DNA of 6,379 nucleotides from SG8-39 sp032125995 (GTDB taxonomy: Bacteria > Pseudomonadota > Gammaproteobacteria > Burkholderiales > SG8-39), in assembly GCA_032125995.1 (NCBI GenBank), contig JAQBBQ010000098.1, forward strand, positions 1 to 6,379, written 5' to 3'. A model generated the notes under the pieces. The model did no database searches, had not been told where the DNA came from, and worked only from the letters and a program-made list of their open reading frames with translations. Positions 1-6,379 of this stretch are shown here, piece by piece. The stretch's first letter is position 1; every line of letters begins with the position of its first letter. A program made the position numbers and the translations under genes.

Positions 1-1909
1 GGGCGGCCGCGCGGACGAGGAAACGCCCGGGATCGAGCGCGTCGACGAGCGCGCCCTCTAGCGGTAGCGGCTCGCCCTCGATCTGGCTCGCGAGCAGTTC
101 GGCTGCGAGCGAGGCCCACACCAGCCCGCGCGAGCCGTAGCCGAACGCGCCGTACAGCCCAGGCTGACGTGCAAGTGTGGCGAGGCGCGGTGCCCTGCGT
201 CCCGTCGACGGCTGCTGGACGCGCGCAAGCGCGCCGACGATCGGCAGGCGATCGGGCGTGACTGCGCGGAAGCCGACGCGTCCCTCGAGCGCCGCGGGGT
301 CGATGCCCTCGGCGGCGCCCGGTGCGATGCCCGCGAGGCGCTCGAGATTGCCGACGTGGGCGTCGATGCGCGGCTGCGGATCCGCGTCATCGAAATCGTA
401 GCTCGCGCCGACGACGCACAGACCGTCCACCGGCGGCAGCAGCGCCCCGCCGCGCAACACGACCGCGTGCGGCGCCTCGAGCCGTTCGGCGGGCAGGTGG
501 CTCAGCTGGCCTCGCACCCGGCGTAGCGCAAGCTGCGGCACGCGCGCGAGCGCGGTCGCGTCGGCGCCGTTGGCGAGAACGACGACGGGTACGGCGTCGA
601 TCAGCGCACCCGCCGGATCGCGTGCCAGCCACTGCGCGCCGTCGTGCTCGAGTGCGGCGACGTCGGTGCCGAGGCGCAGGTCGAGCGCTGGACCGCAACG
701 CGCGAGCAGCGCGGCGACGAGCGTGCGTGGTTGCACCCAGCCGCTCTGCGCGAACCACAAACCGCCCGCAGCGAGCGCGATACCGGCATGCGCGGACGCC
801 TCCTCGCGCGTCACGTGGCAGGCGTACGCGGCCGGATAACGCAAGGTCTCGAGCGCCCTGCGCTGCGCGGCATCGTCGCGCGCGTCGCGCGCCAGTTGCA
901 GAACGCCGCAACAATCCCAGCGCAGGGCGTGGCCGGCGGCTTCGAGCGTGCTCCAGTGCCGCAGCGCGTACAACGTTCCCGCGCGCGTCAGGCGCGCAAG
1001 CACGCTGTCGTCCGAGGTGACGACCGGATGGAAGCTGCCCGCATGATTGCCCGAGGTCGCCCCGGCAACCTCGGCGCCGCGCTCGACGAGGATCACCCGC
1101 CAACCGCGCGCGCAGAGCCGCTCGGCAACCGCGGCGCCCGCGATCCCCGCCCCGATCACCAGCGCGCGGCGCGTCGACGGCGGTGCCGATGGTGCGGACG
1201 GTACGGTGTTTGCCAAACGCGCGACTGTCATCTCACGCTTGGGTCCGAAGCCCGGGCGCTTTTCAACCTCGAATCCGGCCGCCGCGAGCGCGTCGCGCAC
1301 CTCGCCTGCGGCGCTCCAGGTCGCCGCCTGCGCCCCGGGCGCGGCGAGGCGCGCGAGTTCCTTGAGCAGGCCGGGTGCCCACATCGCCGCGTTCTTCGCC
1401 GGCGCGAAGCCGTCGAGAAAGATCGCGTCGGCGGCGAGGCGCAGCTGCGCGAGCGCCTGCGTCGCCTCGGCGAAGGCGAGTGTGAGCACCACGCGTGCGT
1501 CGTCGAACACCAGGCGATGCATGCCGGGCACGAGCAACGGCCACTGCGCATGCAACGCGGCGGCAAGCGGCGCGAATTCATCGTGTCGTCGGTGCAGGTC
1601 CTCGAGATCCGTGCGTGCGAAGGGGTGCTTCTCGATCGAGACGTAGTGCAAGCGCGCGCAGCGATGTGGGTCGGCGCGCCAGGCCTGCCAGGTCGCGAGA
1701 AAGTTCAGCCCGAGACCAAAGCCGGTCTCGAGCACGACCAGGCGCGCACGCCCGCGCCAGCGCTCGGGCAGCCCGGTGCCGGCGAGGAACACGTGCCGTG
1801 CCTGGGCGGGGCCGCCGGCGGCGCTGTGATAGACGTCACCGTAGGCGGCCGACCAGGGCGTACCGTCGGCGGTGAACGCGAGCGCGGCGGGAACGAGCGG
1901 CTCGGGCAT
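1..1909 (-). CDS. mnmC: Bifunctional tRNA 5-methylaminomethyl-2-thiouridine biosynthesis protein MnmC (3' end off the left edge)
   Basis: Catalyses the last two steps of mnm5s2U synthesis at wobble position 34 of several tRNAs. The C-terminal FAD domain removes the carboxymethyl group from cmnm5s2U, and the N-terminal SAM-dependent domain methylates the resulting amine. It acts in the cytoplasm. I translated 636 residues in one uninterrupted frame. The N-terminal methyltransferase (about 1-240) has the SAM-binding stretch ETGFGLGLNF at 61-70 and the catalytic-type motif DGFAPAKNAAMW at 166-177. The FAD domain has the dinucleotide motif GAGIAG at 253-258. Its C-terminus contains GFRAVTPDRLPIVGAL and LYGAFGYGSRGLVWA, both typical of the family. 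The reading ends near ALDPGRFLVRAA, close to the usual C-terminus (E. coli MnmC is about 668 residues), so only a short tail is missing. The start is well fixed: an in-frame TGA lies at 1948-1946, with no ATG, GTG or TTG between it and this ATG. No Shine-Dalgarno is visible. Identification is firm. Confidence 0.94.
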   Translation of the reverse strand, partial: MPEPLVPAALAFTADGTPWSAAYGDVYHSAAGGPAQARHVFLAGTGLPERWRGRARLVVLETGFGLGLNFLATWQAWRADPHRCARLHYVSIEKHPFARTDLEDLHRRHDEFAPLAAALHAQWPLLVPGMHRLVFDDARVVLTLAFAEATQALAQLRLAADAIFLDGFAPAKNAAMWAPGLLKELARLAAPGAQAATWSAAGEVRDALAAAGFEVEKRPGFGPKREMTVARLANTVPSAPSAPPSTRRALVIGAGIAGAAVAERLCARGWRVILVERGAEVAGATSGNHAGSFHPVVTSDDSVLARLTRAGTLYALRHWSTLEAAGHALRWDCCGVLQLARDARDDAAQRRALETLRYPAAYACHVTREEASAHAGIALAAGGLWFAQSGWVQPRTLVAALLARCGPALDLRLGTDVAALEHDGAQWLARDPAGALIDAVPVVVLANGADATALARVPQLALRRVRGQLSHLPAERLEAPHAVVLRGGALLPPVDGLCVVGASYDFDDADPQPRIDAHVGNLERLAGIAPGAAEGIDPAALEGRVGFRAVTPDRLPIVGALARVQQPSTGRRAPRLATLARQPGLYGAFGYGSRGLVWASLAAELLASQIEGEPLPLEGALVDALDPGRFLVRAAA

Positions 1910-1932
1910 GCCGCGCCAGTATAGGGCGCGGC
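1910..1932 (-). promoter_or_regulatory. Putative mnmC -10 box inside an 8-bp inverted repeat
   Basis: Reading the minus strand, TATACT (1923-1918) ends only 8 nt before the mnmC ATG. It matches the sigma-70 -10 consensus TATAAT at five of six bases. I see no convincing -35 hexamer 16-18 nt upstream. The box is flanked by perfect 8-bp arms, GCCGCGCC at 1910-1917 and GGCGCGGC at 1925-1932. If the box is used, transcription would start about 0-3 nt before the ATG. This is inferred from spacing alone; GC-rich DNA makes short inverted repeats common. Confidence 0.45.
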
Positions 1933-1950
1933 GCTTCCTGCGCGATCAGC

Positions 1951-2001
1951 CGCACCCGGTGCGATGCTCGACGCCACCGCTCGAACTGCACCGCGCGGTG
2001 C
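1951..2001. promoter_or_regulatory. Pair of GCACC/GGTGC dyads, candidate operator
   Basis: Site 1 is CGCACC-C-GGTGCG at 1951-1963, with perfect 6-bp arms around one central base. Site 2 is the perfect 14-bp palindrome GCACCGCGCGGTGC at 1988-2001. Both contain GCACC followed by GGTGC, with 1 and 4 bp between the halves, and their centres are about 37 bp apart. Site 2 ends 92 bp before the mmsA start codon. The arrangement would suit a dimeric regulator acting on mmsA, mnmC or both. No regulator gene is present in the window to support this. Confidence 0.35.
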
Positions 2002-2081
2002 TCGGCTTGGCGTGTTTTGAACGCGACGTGCATTCGATCACGAACCGCGTAACATCACCGCTGAGTGCGTCAACGCCTGCG

Positions 2082-2093
2082 CAGGAGACGAGC
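2082..2093 (+). promoter_or_regulatory. Ribosome binding site of mmsA
   Basis: AGGAG at 2083-2087 sits 6 nt before the ATG at 2094. This decides the start: the same frame is open back to an ATG at 1872, inside the antisense of mnmC, but that upstream stretch reads as low-complexity Arg/Ser/Pro-type sequence with no resemblance to the family. Confidence 0.8.
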
Positions 2094-3608
<1,515 letters not shown>

Positions 3609-3612
3609 AAAC

Positions 3613-3639
3613 GAAAAAGCGGAAAAGGCGAAAAAGGGG
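3613..3639 (+). repeat. Three imperfect 9-nt A-rich repeats after mmsA
   Basis: GAAAAAGCG (3613-3621), GAAAAGGCG (3622-3630) and AAAAAGGGG (3631-3639) follow each other without gaps. The third runs into the left arm of the palindrome that follows. Function is unknown; it may be slippage-derived sequence. Confidence 0.5.
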
Positions 3640-3652
3640 TCTGACCCCTTTT
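3632..3652. terminator. Perfect palindrome between convergent genes, likely bidirectional terminator
   Basis: Arms AAAAGGGGTC (3632-3641) and GACCCCTTTT (3643-3652) are perfectly complementary around a single central T. On either strand the hairpin has a GC-rich core and ends in a U-run, as expected of a Rho-independent terminator working both ways. It lies 23 bp after the mmsA stop and 8 bp beyond the stop codon of the convergent DUF4124 gene. The element also resembles short palindromes that I associate with dispersed intergenic repeats of proteobacteria. That association is from memory and cannot be tested within one window. Confidence 0.7.
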
Positions 3653-3660
3653 GGGATTCC

Positions 3661-4140
3661 TTACTTCCCTGCGCGCGCTTCTTTGACCGCTGCCTTGGCC
3701 TGCTCGACCGCGCGCTCGTTGGCCCTCTGGCGCTTCTGATAGGCGTCATTCAGGCGCGAACTGCCGCCCGCGGTGCCGGTGCGCTCGCCTGGCTCCGGCT
3801 CGGCACCTTCCTTGAGTATGCGTTGCGCTTTTTCGAGCTCCGCTTCGGCGGCCTCGATGCGCGCCGCGTTGCTGCGGCGGTCGTCTAGCCGTTTGTCGAT
3901 TTTCTTGACGTCCGTCGCGTCACGCCGCGCGGCGTCCTCGGCCCGCGAGCGCGAGGCCGCATTCGGCTCGGGCGGCGCCTTGATCTCGCCGACTTCCTTT
4001 GCACCTGGAACCGGGGTATCCGAGTACACCGTCTTGCCGTCCGGCGTGATGTACTTCTTCAGCCCCTGCGCGAACGCGACACCGCCCAGACCGACGCATA
4101 GCGCAGCCGCGATCGAGATGAATTTCGTTGCGTTCATCAT
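3661..4140 (-). CDS. Exported DUF4124 domain protein with charged C-terminal helix
   Basis: A 159-residue protein of unknown function, predicted to be exported to the periplasm. The start MMNATK has a signal peptide: a short basic n-region, a hydrophobic core at about 7-22, and an AFA|Q cleavage site after residue 24. Next comes a DUF4124-type segment, LKKYITPDGKTVYSDTPVPG (27-46), matching the family pattern of a short beta-strand element reading roughly Y-x-D-x-x-G-x-x-x-Y-S-D-x-P. The usual Trp of the first strand is replaced (KKYI). From about residue 60 to the end the chain is rich in Ala, Glu, Arg and Lys and looks helical or coiled-coil. The start chosen has a GAGGAG 6 nt upstream; the same frame runs open to an ATG at 4212, but that extension would bury the signal peptide. 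There are no functional neighbours: it is convergent with mmsA and separated by 155 bp from the upstream gene. The DUF4124 call is from pattern recognition. Confidence 0.85.
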   Translation of the reverse strand: MMNATKFISIAAALCVGLGGVAFAQGLKKYITPDGKTVYSDTPVPGAKEVGEIKAPPEPNAASRSRAEDAARRDATDVKKIDKRLDDRRSNAARIEAAEAELEKAQRILKEGAEPEPGERTGTAGGSSRLNDAYQKRQRANERAVEQAKAAVKEARAGK

Positions 4141-4168
4141 GCGTCGCTCCTCACGGTTGTTCATTTTA
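4141..4168 (-). promoter_or_regulatory. RBS and possible -10 box of the DUF4124 gene
   Basis: On the minus strand GAGGAG (4152-4147) lies 6 nt before the ATG at 4140 and fixes the start. Further upstream TAAAAT (4168-4163) could be a -10 box giving a leader of about 15 nt. No good -35 element is seen at the right spacing, so the promoter part is weak while the ribosome binding site is convincing. Confidence 0.5.
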
Positions 4169-4295
4169 CCGAAGCCATCCCCATTTCGCCACGCATCGCC
4201 TGGCGTACGCACTCACAGTGCTAAACGACGTTCGCGTTTTTTAGACCAAACCCCGGCATATCAAGTTCCAGTCATCGACCCTGCCGTCGCGCGCG
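4169..4295. other. Gap between the amidohydrolase gene and the DUF4124 gene
   Basis: I see no coding sequence or strong terminator here. A small hairpin, GCACT-CAC-AGTGC (4208-4220), lacks a U-run in either direction. The region is more AT-rich than its surroundings near 4230-4270, which suits a promoter region for the downstream gene. Confidence 0.4.
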
Positions 4296-5207
4296 TCACA
4301 AGCGATAAAAACGCGCCGCGTTGTCGTGGAAAAGCTGCGTGCGCTCGGTGGCGGAAAACGCCTCAGTCATGCGCTTGAAGTCGTCGAATAGTTGCGCGAA
4401 GGACACGCGCAACCCATCGACCGGGAAATTCGAGGCGAACATGCAGCGCTCGACGCCGAACAGCTCGATCGTCTCGAGCACGATGCGCCGGTTGTCCTCG
4501 TAATCCCACGCCCCCTCGCGCAGGCACAGGCAGGAAAGCTTGCACAGACAGTGCGCGTTGTCGGCCAGCGCGCGCATGCCCCGCCGCCACAGTTCGAGCC
4601 CCGTGGTGCTGCGGTCCCAGGGAAAGCCGGCGTGGTTTAGCACCACGGGAATGTCGGGGTTGGCGCGCAGGACCGCGGCGGCCTCTTCAAGATGCCAGGT
4701 CGGCACGCGCAGATCCCAGGAAAAACCGAACTTGGCGAGCAGCCGGTAGCCGGCGAGCCACTTGGGATCCTGCATCGTGCCGGGCGCGCCGGGCCGCGCC
4801 TCGGCGGGCGAGGCGCCGGTCACGGGTTTCGAGCGGATGCCGCGCACGAGTGGATAGTCGGCATGGCGCGCGAGGATCTCCTCCGCCTCGGCGGTGTGGA
4901 ACCAGGCATGCGCGACGATCGCGTTCGGCATGCCGGTTCGGGCGTTGGTCTCGGTGAGCCAGCGCGTCTCCTCGACTTGCTGGTCGCGCGAACATTCGGC
5001 CTCGACGTGCACCGTCTTGAGGACGCGATGATGTGCGGCGTTACGCCGGTAGCCGTCCGGCAGGCTGCTGCGCCTCAGTGCCGCGTAGTCGCCGAGGAAG
5101 AAGCTGTGCGGCTCGGCGTCCTGCAGCCAGGGGTAAACCAGCGGCCCGTGGTCTAGGTCCCAGAGGTGATGGTGCGCATCGACGATCGGCAGCGCGTCGC
5201 TCGTCAT
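4296..5207 (-). CDS. Amidohydrolase-2 family metal-dependent hydrolase (lactonase-like, COG3618 type)
   Basis: A 303-residue TIM-barrel hydrolase of the amidohydrolase-2 family (PF04909). Relatives include L-fuconolactonase and 2-pyrone-4,6-dicarboxylate lactonase, so opening of a lactone or similar ring is a reasonable guess; the substrate is unknown. Visible marks are IVDAHHHLWD at 8-17 (the HxH of strand 1), HVEAE at 67-71, VRGIR at 121-125, VVLNHAGFPWD at 188-198 (strand-6 His192) and MFASNFPVDGL at 256-266. In the last, Asn260 stands where many relatives have an Asp (GSDWP type), with Asp264 nearby. A tight cysteine quartet, HCLCKLSCLCL (219-229), is unusual. The ATG at 5207 overlaps the stop of the upstream gene as ATGA, and no Shine-Dalgarno is visible, so translation is probably coupled. 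The frame is open far upstream, but that is an alternative frame of the upstream gene. Family assignment is firm; function is not. Confidence 0.88.
   Translation of the reverse strand: MTSDALPIVDAHHHLWDLDHGPLVYPWLQDAEPHSFFLGDYAALRRSSLPDGYRRNAAHHRVLKTVHVEAECSRDQQVEETRWLTETNARTGMPNAIVAHAWFHTAEAEEILARHADYPLVRGIRSKPVTGASPAEARPGAPGTMQDPKWLAGYRLLAKFGFSWDLRVPTWHLEEAAAVLRANPDIPVVLNHAGFPWDRSTTGLELWRRGMRALADNAHCLCKLSCLCLREGAWDYEDNRRIVLETIELFGVERCMFASNFPVDGLRVSFAQLFDDFKRMTEAFSATERTQLFHDNAARFYRL
5204..5207 (-). other. ATGA start-stop overlap coupling the two genes
   Basis: On the minus strand the ATG of the hydrolase (5207-5205) shares bases with the TGA of the oxidoreductase (5206-5204). This 4-nt overlap is the classic sign of translational coupling and shows that the two genes form one transcription unit. 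It also fixes the hydrolase start. Confidence 0.85.
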
Positions 5208-6379
5208 GCGGTGCCGAAAAAGTGTGCGTCCTGCTCGGCTCGCAGCCGCCAGAGCACCGAGTCGGCGGGCGGCTCGACCATCGCGCGCGTGATCGCCGCC
5301 TGCGCGGGAACGTCGGCGCGCAGCCGGCAGCCCGCGGCCATGTAATAGGGCAGCGGACTGTCGTCGGCGACGGCTGCGGCCTCGACGATCATCGGCGCGA
5401 TGCCGTCGATCGCGTGGCGCGCGCCGATCGTGAGCGACGTGCCGGCGGCGAGCGCGCGGCTTGCGCGCGCAACGAGGTCGCAACGCGGCAGGAGCGCGGC
5501 CGCGGGCGCGCGCAGCAGGCCTGCGTTGAGGAGCGACATCGGCGCCTCGATGCCGAGCAGGTGAACCGGGTTGTGCAGTAACGCGGTGCCGCCATCCTCG
5601 CTCACCGGAATGCCCTTGCCGCGCAGCAGCTGCCAGGTCGCCGCGTCGTCGCAGCGCACGACAACGAAGACGCCCCCCGCGAAGGACAGCTCGTCCGGGC
5701 GGCGCAGGCAGACGAACAGGTCGACGCGTCCGTCGCCGGCGAGCAGACCGCCCGCCGCGCGCGGGCGAAACAGATTCGGTAGTTCCAGCGTGCGCGCGAT
5801 CGGCGCATGCAGGGTCGGCGTGTCGGGCGCGAGGCCGGTTGCATTTGCGACGATGGTGAGCTCGCAGTAGTCGGGCACCGTGGCAGTCGCGAACTGCGGC
5901 AACAACCGCGCGCGCTCGGCGGCGCAGGCGACGAGCGTCGCGGCCGGTGCCGACCAAAGCGACGCGAATTCGGGCATCGGCAGCGCCGCCCCGGTGGCGG
6001 TGGTCGTGACCGTGCCTGCGGCCGCATCGAGCACGAAGTCGTACTCGCCGGATTTCCCGGCGCAAACAATCTCGAGCCCGAGCATGCGCGCCCAGCTGAC
6101 GAGCGCGACCATCAGGCTCGGTTGGTCGCCGTCGACCGCGGTGTAGACAAGGCCGGCGGCGTTCGCCTTTGCCTGCAGGATGGGCCCGGCGACGCAGTCG
6201 GCCTCCTTCGTCACCATGGCGACGTGCTTGCCTTCGGCGAGTGCGGCGAGTGCGCTGCGTGCCGCGGCCTCGGGATTACCGGTGGCCTCGACGACGAAAT
6301 CGAGCGGCAGTTGCACCAGCAACTCGACGTCTTCCACGACGACGAATGCGCCGCGCGCGTGCGCCTCGAGCGCCGCGGC
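5204..6379 (-). CDS. Homoserine-dehydrogenase-like NAD(P)-binding oxidoreductase with C-terminal SAF domain (5' end off the right edge)
   Basis: 391 residues are visible; the N-terminal Rossmann glycine motif and start codon lie beyond the right edge. The fold and order match the COG4091 group of predicted homoserine-dehydrogenase-like proteins. A Rossmann second half reads DFVVEATGNP (visible residues 27-36), then GKHVAMVTKEAD (50-61) and YTAVDGDQPS (79-88). A long catalytic/dimerisation region follows, and a SAF-type C-terminus from about 296 contains PLPYYMAAGCRLRADV (342-357) and AITRAMVEPPADSV. The likely role is NAD(P)-dependent oxidation or reduction of a small polar metabolite. The group also includes the Brucella DXR-like enzyme DRL, but that activity cannot be assumed here. 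SAF domains cause frequent misannotation as flagellar FlgA; nothing here supports a flagellar role. The GTG at 6337 falls inside continuing homologous sequence (preceded by GAFVVV), so it is an internal Val, not the start. It is co-transcribed with the hydrolase. Confidence 0.82.
   Translation of the reverse strand, partial: AAALEAHARGAFVVVEDVELLVQLPLDFVVEATGNPEAAARSALAALAEGKHVAMVTKEADCVAGPILQAKANAAGLVYTAVDGDQPSLMVALVSWARMLGLEIVCAGKSGEYDFVLDAAAGTVTTTATGAALPMPEFASLWSAPAATLVACAAERARLLPQFATATVPDYCELTIVANATGLAPDTPTLHAPIARTLELPNLFRPRAAGGLLAGDGRVDLFVCLRRPDELSFAGGVFVVVRCDDAATWQLLRGKGIPVSEDGGTALLHNPVHLLGIEAPMSLLNAGLLRAPAAALLPRCDLVARASRALAAGTSLTIGARHAIDGIAPMIVEAAAVADDSPLPYYMAAGCRLRADVPAQAAITRAMVEPPADSVLWRLRAEQDAHFFGTA

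Larger units (their letters stand above)
1910..2093. other. Divergent intergenic region between mnmC and mmsA
   Basis: This 184-bp gap separates the two divergently transcribed genes and must hold both promoters. On the mnmC side there is a TATACT box. On the mmsA side I find no convincing -35/-10 pair; TTGGCG and TTGAAC occur near 2007-2020 but lack a good partner. Two dyads with the same half-sites lie inside it. The plus-strand frame that is open from 1872 into mmsA is not taken as coding upstream of 2094. Confidence 0.7.

Noticed and set aside
387..1103. Arg-rich 238-codon minus-strand frame inside mnmC
   Set aside because: It overlaps the mnmC FAD domain in a different frame; the mnmC frame is continuous with all expected motifs, so there is no frameshift or second gene.
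644..1924. 426-codon open frame on the plus strand opposite mnmC
   Set aside because: It is in register with the mnmC codons on the other strand and rich in Arg, Gly and Ala with no family resemblance. High GC keeps the antisense frame open.
1872..2093. N-terminal extension of mmsA back to an ATG at 1872
   Set aside because: It would overlap mnmC's 5' end, lacks family similarity, and the ATG at 2094 has a good AGGAG at the right spacing.
4141..4212. 24-residue N-terminal extension of the DUF4124 protein
   Set aside because: It would place polar residues before the signal peptide; the ATG at 4140 has GAGGAG 6 nt upstream.
4208..4220. GCACT-CAC-AGTGC hairpin as terminator of the amidohydrolase operon
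   Set aside because: Only 5-bp arms and no U-run follows in either direction.
5208..6065. Upstream extension of the amidohydrolase frame by 286 codons
   Set aside because: The extension is an Arg/Ala-rich alternative frame of the SAF-domain oxidoreductase. The hydrolase starts at its conserved IVDAHHHLW region and the ATGA overlap fixes the start at 5207.

Overview
This is a high-GC window with densely packed genes. It most resembles a proteobacterial chromosome, probably a betaproteobacterium. That placement rests on a fused two-domain MnmC, a small secreted DUF4124 protein, strongly G/C-biased third codon positions and an AAAAGGGGTC/GACCCCTTTT palindrome between genes. It is an inference from gene content; no rRNA or other phylogenetic marker is present.

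Layout, left to right. (1) Positions 1-1909, minus strand: mnmC, the bifunctional tRNA wobble-uridine modification enzyme, complete except for its last few residues, which lie beyond the left edge. (2) Positions 1910-2093: a divergent intergenic region with a TATACT box placed so close to the mnmC ATG that the mRNA may be leaderless, and two dyads sharing GCACC/GGTGC half-sites. (3) Positions 2094-3608, plus strand: mmsA, a CoA-acylating methylmalonate-semialdehyde dehydrogenase standing alone. (4) Positions 3609-3660: a convergent gap with A-rich 9-nt repeats and a perfect palindrome that probably terminates transcription from both sides. (5) Positions 3661-4140, minus strand: a small exported DUF4124 protein. 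(6) Positions 4296-6379, minus strand: a two-gene unit. The upstream gene encodes a homoserine-dehydrogenase-like oxidoreductase with a C-terminal SAF domain (5' end beyond the right edge). Its stop overlaps, in an ATGA, the start of an amidohydrolase-2 family hydrolase.

Functionally, mnmC is housekeeping (translation fidelity) and mmsA belongs to valine or inositol/propionyl-CoA catabolism. The oxidoreductase and hydrolase pair is translationally coupled and looks like part of a small-molecule catabolic pathway with an unknown substrate. There is no mobile element, CRISPR array, tRNA or rRNA that I can see. No obviously new defence or mobile system is present. The least understood part is the coupled pair at the right end, whose hydrolase has an unusual cysteine cluster and an Asn at a position that is often Asp in the superfamily.
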